A DNA stretch of 64,000 nt from Sialis fuliginosa. Taxonomy: Eukaryota; Arthropoda; Insecta; Megaloptera; Sialidae. Below are positions 50,401-62,400 of this stretch, in pieces. Below the pieces are notes generated by a model. That model was not told where the DNA came from. It worked only from the letters and a program-made list of their open reading frames with translations, and ran no database searches. A program made the translations under genes and the position numbers. The stretch spans positions 8,690,701-8,754,700 of the forward strand of contig OY540816.1 of NCBI GenBank assembly GCA_961205875.1. Reading direction: 5' to 3'. How positions within the stretch are numbered: position 1 is the first letter of the stretch; every line of letters starts with the position of its first letter.

Positions 50401-53400
50401 GGTACCCTTTGTCTGTGAGATGCCGGCACGGTGTGTGGAGTAGCAATACACTTACTAATTATATCCCGTGTCACTAATTACGAAAACATGACAAATGACT
50501 TTTACAAAAATTACAAAATACCACACGTTGTGTATGTATGTGTTTTTATAGCTAGTGACTGTTCTCAGATTTTGTCTGTAACGTGATTTCTGCACACGAA
50601 GTTTTTTTTAATGATTCATATTGATTTTAACGCGTGAATTTGAACTAGATTATTTTTATTTGAATATTGTTGATTTCATTTGAAAATCAGTTGGTTATTA
50701 TTATACTTGGCTGCAGGGCCGTAACTAGAAGCTCGGGGGGGCTGGGGCAAGAGGTGGCTGAGGGCCCCCCAAAATATGCAAAATTAAAAAAAAATTAAAA
50801 TTAAGCAATAACTGAAAACCTTCTTTTTTTTACTCTTAATTTACCCAATTTTTACGCTGCGGGGCCCCCCTACCCTCGGGGAGCCCGGGGCACTGCCCCG
50901 GTAGTAGTTACGGCCCTGATTGGCTGGCTGTTACAGACGTGATTTTGAATTGTTAGTGACGTCATAAATTATTTCCTAATTTAGAGTTTTCATGAGAATA
51001 TATATTTTTTTGTGAATTTGAAGCTTTATTCAAAAGGTATAATAGGCATGATGCCAGTAACAAAGTATCACTGAAATTATGATTTTAAATAATGAAATAA
51101 GTTAAAAAGATTCTAAAAATGTATTTATTTTTATATTAAAAGCGAGATTAATATGATTTTTGTTAAAATAAAAACGCAAAATACAGCAATCTGCCATGTT
51201 AGATAAAACACCAGTCAGAGTAGATGACGTCACGGCTAAGTAAACGTCATTTTTGTTTCATTAATATCTACACTGTTTATAAATTATTTTGTGGTTTTAA
51301 ATTATCAATTTGCTCAGTTTTGTGTTACTAAAAGTAAAACCGAGATGTGATGTCAAAAATGCGCCATGACACCTGCGAGCGTTTTGGCGTCAAATTCAAA
51401 ATTAGTTTTAAAAGGGTCAATTTTTGTGATTAAACCTTTATTTTCTGCAGAAATAAGCATTTTTTGGAAATAAGAGAAATAGTTTTTTTTTCCAAAACTC
51501 GCTCGTTCCATTTTAAAAAATAATCGAGAAGCAGTCGATTTTGAAAGAATTTTTGGATATTCTTTCATATATGTCAGTTTTGAGAAAAACTTTCTCAATT
51601 ATAATATGACTGAGCGAGTTTTGTTTAAAACTGATATTACAATTTATGAAAGAATATCAAAAATTCTTTCAAAATCCACTGTATCTTGTTTATTTTTTTA
51701 AATGGAACGAATTTGGAATTTACCTCCTCATTTAGAGAAGTTTTATGAAATAGTTAACAAATTGTAGAAAATAGCATATGTTTTATAACATTATCAATTT
51801 CATTCACAATTCAAGGCATTCTAGGTATGCAATTTTTTATAAGAAATTCTCTTGGTGTTTATGGCCACACTCGAGGACGAAATTTCAAATCAATTCATTT
51901 GAAGCAATGTATTTACAAGTTTGTTGCAGGAGAGCAATTATTTGTATTTAACTAAAATAACATTGATTTCTCTGTGTATCGTTAACTACAATATATCATA
52001 TAAGGTTAAGGCACCAATTATGTCCGCAATAAGAGCAAGTTTTCGGTTTTTCTGGATTAATGGGTTTGTTTTTTGTTATTCTTATGAACTCATGCTACTA
52101 ACAAAACAAGTAACTCTTTATTTAATCAATTTAATTACCAAAGTCACTAAATATAGTTTGTTTTTTTAAATTATAGCCTTTTATTTTGTTCATGTTTTTT
52201 CTTCAGTAATGGCAAAGGTAAAACCAGTAATGTGCACGCAGTGATGGACATTTGCTAATGATTAAAAAATGATAAGTACTACGACACGAAAGATATAAAA
52301 GAAAGAATCATCAATTTTGAAACAATGTAAAGCAGTTGCTATGATAATATAATAATTAATAAATAAATTATACTAATAATTAGTTTAAATGTCCACCATT
52401 TTGACACCTATTGGCCGATTGTCATCAAATCACGCTGTAAGCCAGTTAAATGTATATAGACTTATATTCAGAAATGGTAGTAATCAAATATCAACAAATA
52501 TTTCTAATTCAGTACATTTATATAATTAAAAATTTGCCATTACTGGGGTCCTAGCCAAGACTGGTGCCACTACCTTAGTTAGATTTTAGACCTTTTATAT
52601 TTTGACAGAGTTACTTAATTTCAGTTTTCTTTAATAGGTAGGTACTGAGTGGGAAATATATATTTTTATCCTATACTTCAGTTATATTGAGTTTTACCAT
52701 TAATTAAAAGGACAAGAGTAAGTCTCGTTTCATCTTGGTCTCGGAGTTTTCTACCAACAGTCTCGTCTCGTTTATTCAACTCAATCATATTTGACATGTT
52801 TAAATAAATTTAATCCACAAGAACAGAATTATATATGTTAGCTATAAAACACGAATTTAAATTTAATTAAACACTATAATACATCATATCAATCTAACCA
52901 AATTGAAAACAATATTCTTGAGGGCTATAATGCGATCGGTAAATTATGTTTTTCAGTTGTGACTCCAAACAACCATTTATATTTTCATTTGCCGTGTGAG
53001 TTCCGGTGTTGCCGGAGGCATGGATACCGAACACAAGAGACAAGGGCAAGGGGGGAAGGGGCTATTATCATACACATAGCTGAATTTAATTCGCCATGGT
53101 CATTTGTCAGAGGTAATGAGTTATATGACATTTGTATCATGCGATACTCAGCCACTAGACTTGGTGTGTTTGTGAGTGGGTGAAGGAAAACAGTAGCAAC
53201 TACCAATGGCGTGGCATGTTAAAGTAATAAGAGGAAATAAAACAATGAAATCGTTAATGATAGAATTTAAAACGTGTCATAAAGGTTAAATGTTGAATTC
53301 ACTGCTGATATTTATATTATTTTTCTAGTTTCATTATATAATTCTTAACTTACTTAGAAGAAGAATTTGACCATATCTTCAGAAATTATATAGGGTCAAC

Positions 53401-56400
53401 TGGGGTAAAAGTGAAACAAAATACAAATCTTTCATGTTTTTTGACAGTTAACGATACAAATTCATACTTTAATTTTTTCTACTAGATGCGCTTATGAATA
53501 ACCATTTTAAAAACTTACGTCATTTGAACTATACGATACAACACGGACTTTAAAAATGAAAAAAGTGTGTTTCATTTTTAACCTCTGATTTGGGAAAAAG
53601 TGAAACAGGTATGGGAAAAAGTGAAACAGGCCTCTAATGGAAAATATTTCTCGAAAAATTAAAAGAAAAGCTACAAAGGCAACTTTGATTTATCTTCTTT
53701 GTGGCATATCAATGTGAAATTATAACTTTCATTAATATCTGAGCTATACAGAAAGTTATGTGCAAAGAATTAAAATTTAATTCACACGTTTTGACATCGA
53801 CTAACAGGGAAATCTGTAGGGGTGACACATTACTTATTAGGCGATTCATATTTTCAGGTCGCTTTAACAAACCTTTAATGATGATGTCAGTTTTTATAAT
53901 TCTCCTATAAACAAATTAGTTTTTTAGTTGCAAGCTTGTTTCACTTTCACACCGTTTTTTTGGTGTTTCATATTTACCTCGCTCGACTCTACACAAGGAA
54001 ATGTTTAACATGTGTTATTTAAAAAATATTTTGTATTGATATTTATTGGAATAACAATGCGATCTTTGTTTATTTCCAAGAATACCAATTGTCCGGAGAA
54101 CATAAAACAGTTATTGTCATTCAAATAAAGAATATATAAATATAAAAAAGGCAATTAATTTTTTTATTACTAATTTATAATGCAGTGGAAATATTTAAAA
54201 CGCATAATATCTTAACAATACTTATGTTTATTAATTAACATTTTTAAATATGTTATGTTAAATATTTGTAAATAATATTAATATAAACATTTTTTAAGAC
54301 TTTCAGGAACATTGCAGTCTTTAAAACTTTTGAAACAAAATTATATATAATTATATATTCTAAGTGTTTTATTTGTTAAAATGAATGTATAAAAGGCTTG
54401 CACAACTAAACTATTGTTTTTATAAATTTGTTATGGAAAATTTAATTCTCTATAAAAATAGTCTAGAGAGGTATAAGTGCATGTAAATGCAATGAGTTGA
54501 AACTTATAAGCGTTTTAAACTTAAAGCGTTTTTTAACGTCAATATTCTATAAACATCAATTAAATAGCAATATAATATAACCCTTCTACTGAGCTATCGG
54601 AAAAAGAATGACCCAGCTGAAAACTGGCATTATTAGAAAATAATTTTATTCTCTACAAAATGACGTCTTTAATTTTTTTACTATCCATTTTCATGAATCA
54701 GTAATACCAACTTTAGTACTAAAAAATATTTTTTTCTAAAAATATTTAGATAGATTTTTGTGAAAGCTTACACAGGTAGAAAATAAACTTAGGCCAAGAA
54801 AATCTTGTTTTATATATTATAACGAAAACAATATTTTCTTAATATAAGAATATATTCTTAATCCAAGTATATTATTGTTTTCGTCCGACAATATTAAACA
54901 GAAACAATAATTTTCTGGATTAAGAGTATATTAAGAAAATATTGTTTTCATTATATGTATATAAAACAAGGATTTCTTGGCCCAAGTGAACTACCAGTGT
55001 AATTATTTCAAGTTTATTAATTGAACTTGTTACCGGCAGATTTGAAGACGCCACTGGTGTATTATAATTTTCATTTTAATTCATTTAAAAGGCAAGCAGG
55101 TAAATAGATGTACGTGTATTAACATAAAGTGTAACTAATAATGGATACTTATGTTAATTCATTATGCGTACTTTGCACAAAACTTTTGTTTGATTGAATA
55201 CCCACTACAGTTTATTGAATGAGAATAATAAACACTTTTTCAGTTAGATGTAAATAATTATTTTACTTATTCAAGGTATAATAAATTTAACAAAAAATGT
55301 CAGCAGAAAGCATATTACAATATTGAATATTTTTTTCAGTTTATTATAATTATTAATGTATGTAAATTACTATTCACTATATTACGTGTTAATTTTTACA
55401 ATACAATACCTATACCTATACCTACACGATTAATTATTGTACCTGATATTTAATTATTGTACATTTAAACATTATTATACACCTGTATTAGAGAATATGA
55501 ATTAGGTACCTATTATAAAATATGGTGTCAAGTGTCTGAATGTCTATTTTTTAGATAATAATTTTTTATATAAAATCAGTTAGAATTTTTTGTGGTATGA
55601 CAATGGTATTTATTATAATGTAAATATAATAATATAATAATTGTAAATAAAATATAAAGTAATGTAGTATGCAGATTTAAAAAAAAATAGTGTAAGAAAG
55701 AAAGAAACTAAATATAATTATATTTAATTTAGAAAAGAGACGAACAGCTAAAGTGATGCGATCTATTTTATTCTTCAAAATGTTATGCGATTTACAGGGC
55801 CGTAACTAGAGGTTCGGGGCCCCGGGGCAAGAAGTGACTGAGTGGCCCCAGAATATGCAAACATTCAAGACCTTTTTTATCCTTACTTGCAAATTTAATA
55901 CTTATAACTAATTTAGATTTGAATGACCTTTTTTGTCGCCAATTTGAATTTTACACTTCTTACTTCTGACTAATTCATGTTGGCAACGAAAAAAAAGTCA
56001 TTAAAATCTAACAAAAAGAAAGTTTTACACTGCCGTGGCCCCCCCTAACCTCGGGGGCCCCGGGGCACCGCCCCGGTGGTAATTACGGCCCTGGCGATTT
56101 ATCATATCTTGAGATTCATAGCACATATTAAAAATAATTTTAAAATAATATTGTTTATTTTTTTAAGAAATCAGAATTTTTATTTAAAAATTCGTTACAT
56201 TCAACTGTGGTTGAAGCTGTAATCAACTGATAGATATATAGCGGTTATATGGGTCGTTTCAAAATTTGTTGCAGATAAACCTAACCTAACTTGTCTCAGA
56301 AGATTTTTGTTAGTTAAATTCAAACTTAGATAATATTTTGGAATGAATAAACAAAGCACCGTATTATTAAATATCTTTTATAAAAAGAAATAAATCCTAC

Positions 56401-59400
56401 TTAAAATTACTTTTTTAAAATAACATAGTGGTCAATAAAGGTAACAAAGTTGTCTTCTATATAAAGAAAAATGGAAAATTTTAAGTGGGATTTATTTCTT
56501 TTTATAAAAGATGTTTAATAATACGGTGCTTTGTTTATTGATTCCAAAATATTATCTAAGTTTGAATGTAACTAACAATAATCTTCTGGGACAAGTTTAT
56601 CTGCAACAAATTTTGAAATGACCCATATGACAAATTGAATTCACCAATGATTACAAAAAATATTTTTAATAATTGAGAAAATAATGTAATGTGATTTTAC
56701 TAACATGTTCAGTGGCGTACGCAGGGGGGGGATTAGGGGGGGTCAGAACCCCCCCCATGATATCTGTGATCTTTTTTTAAATCAATATTAATATTATTCC
56801 CAACAAAACTATTAAATTCTATTAATTCTAGTATTCTATATTACATTACAAATTGCAACATTTATTTTATAGTTCGTTTTTTATTATCACCGAGAAATTG
56901 TTATTACAGCAGATGAGATTCTTGATGAATTAGCCAAGTATCCAAGAAGGCTCGAATTGCGTTTGTAATTAAGCTGTAATGTATTTAATGTCGTGTTTGT
57001 TGTATATTAAAAAAAAAAAAATCTCTTTTAAAACCCCCCCCCCCCCATAACAGAATCCTGCGTACGCCACTGAACATGTTAGTGTTATTTTATTAGATAA
57101 AGTAAAAAAAAATTATATATATGGAGCGTTGGATCTGTTTCACAAATGCCTCTGTAATTTATTGGCACCAACTGTTTGCCACCACACAAAATGATCAAAC
57201 AAATTGACTGTCTCACACCCCCTGACATATAATGAACGCGATGTATCAAATTAGGGTGTCTAGCATCATCCCAGACAATAGGGGGCTACAATTAATCATA
57301 CTTGTGTCTAAACATTGATACCTGTATTACATCGGGTGCACTGTTATGTGGATAGTTAATTATAAAAACGAGTGTTATGTGTGTTTCCCACATCCATAGT
57401 TTCTAAAAAAAGTGCTACAAAAATTTATCATTTTCATTATTTTTTATGGAAAAGTGTGTATTTAAAAATGTTGTCAATTTATTGTTAGTTATTGAAGAAT
57501 GTCCATTAATCATGTAAGGAAGAATTTCGATAGTTTCCTTTTCACCCCCAATGTAAGGGTCTGTATTAGGTGACCCCCCCCCATTTCCTTACGTAAGTTT
57601 TTTTAATATATTATGTTTATAGTAGTAGCTTAGTATAGTAGGTACAGTCGCCTGCAGAACTCGTCTGGCACCCTAAAGGCTAGAATCGCTTATAACAGAT
57701 TCCAAATTTAAAGACAAACATCATTGGTTATCTTTTTCTATCAAGTTTAATATATTTAAATACTAAAATTCGAAGTATCAAATATTTATTGCCACAAAAT
57801 TTACGTATACAATTTTCAATAGATTACATAATAATTTAATTACACAAATATATATGAGTACTATAAACGAAGGAGTAGTTCTTTATCTAGCAAATTAATT
57901 TCAAAATATCTTTCTTTGTTTGATACATGGAGAAACGATTTAAATATTATAATAATCAAATGGGAGGAGCCTACTAAGTTTGTGATAAACGAAAATGAAT
58001 ACAAACTGCAAGACCATTAATGCAGGTGACTGTACATTGACTAAAAAAATGTAATTGATTAATATACGAAAAAACAATTACTGATTTTTAAATAATAAGT
58101 TAGAAAAAAACCTTACATACGTATCGTTTTTGACCCTCTCCAATAATGGACGCTCCCTTAAAGTGTTTATATTTTATAGATTGATACACGATGCTGTAGA
58201 GAAATGGGCGTTATTAATCGCGGCATAATATTTTTTTGTTGTATTTTTTATTTTATATTTTACATATGCCTCAATTTCTTCGTCGATTTTTTTTAATATT
58301 GTGCACACAATTGTTATAGAAAAGTGGCAATTTTAAGAAAGAAATTATTTGTTAATTTGAAGAAATCATGATATGTTAGTTTTTTCTTCCGTTTTTGAAT
58401 TTAATTTAGAATATATATACAACTATCGGACGTCATACATAGCATTATAGTATTTAGGTATCAGTAAGGCGGAGTTGCTTCTTACATGGTAAAAACATTA
58501 AACAATTGAATCATATTGGAAATGAGAAAACTTAAGGCCACACATGTCACTTGATTTAACCATTTGCGAAATCTTGCTTATTGTCTATACACAACACTAT
58601 ATGTATAACAAAACTGACCGATTGAAAGAATTAATTTATATAATTCCTGCCGATAGATTTTCATATAAGAATAGAAAAATGTTAACCAAGAGATTGATTG
58701 TTTTATAAAGAAATATTTTAAATAATTAGAACTAAATACCGAGACGAGACTGCTTGAATTTTAACCGTCTTAAATTTTTAAAAGATGAAATCGAAACGTA
58801 ATTTACAGTTTATACAATGAGATTGATACGAGACTGTGTATTAAAAAGGAGCTAGCAAAATTTACTAGCTTACCAGCACTCTCAAATGGGGTATTAATTC
58901 TATACTGTATCTATGGAATTTAGAACAGTGATACTTCAACTAATTATAACACAGTTCGCGACGTTTTAATACCGTTGATGTTTACATACCACGTGTGCGC
59001 GAAAATTGTCAAGTATTTCATGAAACTTCAAGAGAACTGTCAGATAGGTTTGAAACCTCATTTGGAAATGCTTGCAAATTTTGCTAGCTCGTTTATAATA
59101 CCGGACATAGGTTTAGATAAATTTCGATTCGTCACTGGTGCTGGTATTTTTCAAATGTGATAATTATTTTAAAAAATGTATTAAAATTACAAACCTTCTG
59201 CCGACATATGCTTTACATCAGAATCCATATCGCTTCCTCGCTCGTCTCTTGAAGATAATACTCGGAGTATTCTACTGATGGTTGCCACACTCGGGACGCT
59301 GCTAGAGTCGCAGAAACCGTCTTCGACAAGCCTTTCACGGACTTCCCATGAAAATATACCAGGTCTTTCTTTTCTGTATTCTTCCACTTTGCGTTCCAAT

Positions 59401-62400
59401 TCGTTCTGTTGGTTATCCTTTAAAGAGATATTATTTTTTATCAGTTTCATTACTTAATTTTTAGTTTATTTTATTAATATGGATTCTAAGTACTTAGTTT
59501 AAGTCTTACATTATTAGATGGTTATTTTATTGATTTTTTCAATGTATAAAATATCTGCCATGGGAGCAGTTTCATAGGTAATTAACCAACGTATTTTTTA
59601 GTATTAGCGTTATTGCTAGCCCTGTTTCTAGTTCGGAGTTATTGCTCATCAAAGTCAAAAAACATATTTATTTTTTTGAACATTTTTATGAAAATGACAT
59701 TTCCTCCCAAAAGTATCTATAATATGTGATATATTTTATCACTATTCTAGTTTGTCATAATGTTACCTACAAATTCACTACACCAAGTTTGGACCTGGGT
59801 CTTACAGTTATAAATCTATTTAAATAATCCCCAAAGTGACTATTTTGCTACCTACCCTATTAAATGAAACAGTCATAAATTTTTGTTTGTTAATAATTAC
59901 ATAATTTTATTGTTTGATTTTTAATACAAGTACTTTTGTAAGTTATATTCGCACAATTCCAACAAGTCAATAAGTCACAACAGGAAGTTGAGACATCACG
60001 ACAAGAAACCAAATGCTGATAACATTATTATTGTATTCTTTAATCTTAAGGGCGGGGTAAGGTTAATTCGTACAAAAAAAGGCATTTTTTTGTGAATTTT
60101 TTGTGACGACACAGTTAAAATCTCTTTATTAAAACCAATGGTACATTAAAGAATGATATTCGAAGAATGTTGTATAAAATTTTCACGAAGAAATATTAAA
60201 AAATACGGCAATGGCAGCAATTATTCGGACGTCTCTCGGAAAAAAGTAGAATTACGGTGCCCCTCATAACTTTGTGCTGGATCATCCGAAATCAAAAAAT
60301 CAAAGTTTATTCGTTAGATAATAGTTTTCCCCAGGTAACGCCGGCGAGGGTTTTTCGAAATTTAAATTTTTCACTTTTTTGGAACACTTTGAAGCGAAAA
60401 ACGCGTTTTTTGCGAAAAAATCGGCTAATTTGTTATTGTAAAATAAAAATTATTAACAAATTTAAAAAAAACTCTCCGGCGTTACCTCGTAAATTATGTA
60501 CAGAAATAAAACAATAGCGCGCTCGGGTAGGTATAAAAATCCTCCAGATATAAAAATACTCATAACTTCGTCAATTTTGCTCCAATCGACTTGAAATTTA
60601 GACACAATATTCTTGAAATATTATGCATTCAGTTAAAAAAAAAAAAATTCAAAATAATTTTTTTTTAAAACCTTACCCCGCCCTTAAGTTGATGTAAGCA
60701 ATTATTCTAATAATCAATGATTGCATTTTCCAAAACTTATAAATAGCATCTACTCATATATTATAAAGACAGTAGTTGACATTGTAACTATTAGATCGAA
60801 TAAATGAAACTTTAAGGAAATTACTTTTAAAAAACGTGCTTTCTCGAACCTAAAATCTAATGTCTGGTATTATAAAGGAGCTCGCAAAATTTGCTAATAC
60901 CGTTGGTGTTTACATATCATGCGTGCGCGAAAATTGTCTAACATTTTATGAAACTTAAAGAGAACTGTCAGATAGTTTGAAACCTCATTTGGAAGTGCTT
61001 GCAAGCTAACACATTTTGCTAGTTCGTTTATAATACCGGACAAAGTTGGATACACTATACTTATACAATATTTAATTATGCTTATATTATATGTATATGA
61101 GTTGTTCAGAATCAAAATCAAGGGAAAATAATAAATCAATATTTTATAAAATGGGAGATAGAAAATGTTTTTTAGTTAGTTTTTTATTAGTATCTAATAA
61201 AAAAGGTATGTAAGGTATATGTACTATGTACAGTACATATTATGACCAAAAAACTGAATCGAAGATAATTTTGTTTAAGGTAGATAAATATACAATATAC
61301 CTACATGTATCTATTTTACAATTTAGAATTAATAATTTTTAACAAAACAATAATATAAATGATTTTTGTAAAAAATATTAAAAATTAATTTCAATATAAA
61401 TAATAATTATAACATAAAAGTACCTAATGAAACAATATACATATTGCAGTTAGGTAAATTAAAAATATTAATTATTTTTGATGCATTTTGTTTAATTAAG
61501 AATTCTAATTCGATTATATGGATATATAGAAATAAAAATAAATGTTTATCAATTAATAAAGTTAAAATGTGTTCTTTTTAATTGAAAAATATTGGTAGTT
61601 AGTAATTTCTTGAAGTATGCAAATAAAATATTGGCAAGCTGAACAAAATATTTATTTTCAAGTACATGGCTATTATCAATTAATTAGTTTTATTCTTGGA
61701 TTCATTTTCGTATTGTTTTACAAAGATACAAACAATGAGACTAATATCTCACCCTTTTGGCCCAAATATTATATTATGATAGTGTTGTATTATTTGGTAT
61801 ACAGAATGACCCATTTTAATTTTTTATGGCGAGGTTCTATCGAAAAATACTTCAGACAATAGTTGCACGGTTTGGAACGGGACGTCCGCGTCGACGTACT
61901 GTGGTTAATATTTCTTTAGATGGCGATTTCAAGGTTATTTGAATATCAATTTAATTTTCTAAATTGGAACTTTACATTTTTAATGCAGATTCTTATACTA
62001 CATGAAAAATAAGTAAGTTTTACTTGAAATATTTTTTTCTTAAAAATGTAGCCTGGTACAGTAAATTTAGTTTTCGAATAACCACACCATCCTTATCTCG
62101 GGACAGACTAATTTTACGAAATGATAAAATTGAATACCGTCGGTATAAGTATAACCCAATATTATGCAGATCGGATTCATGGGCGCCGGGAGGGGGGTGC
62201 AAGGAGGTGCACTTGCACCCCCCTGGCAAATGAAATAATTAAGAAATACAATTGTAATTTTAAAATTTAATACATTTGCACCCCCCCCGGCAAAATGAAA
62301 AAAAATTTACTCCGTGAATAATAAGGTATAAATGTGAAAATATTAAACTGAGAACCTTTTTTTTTTAGTCGTTTCAGTTTTGAATTATACAATTGAAGAC

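Noticed and set aside
52959-53206. Overlapping open frames on both strands (about 75 codons each)
   Set aside because: Overlap on both strands in a GC-richer patch and the lack of any recognisable domain or splice context suggest non-coding or repeat-derived sequence.
59418-59450. Extending the RED exon upstream to an in-frame Met (MKLIKNN...)
   Set aside because: The paired domain must connect to the PAI exon; the acceptors at 59417 or 59405 give phase 0 matching the 63766 donor, so the upstream codons are intron.
62020-62233. Two overlapping open frames on opposite strands
   Set aside because: They run over the G/C-run ends of the MITE at 62178-62502 and have no domain.
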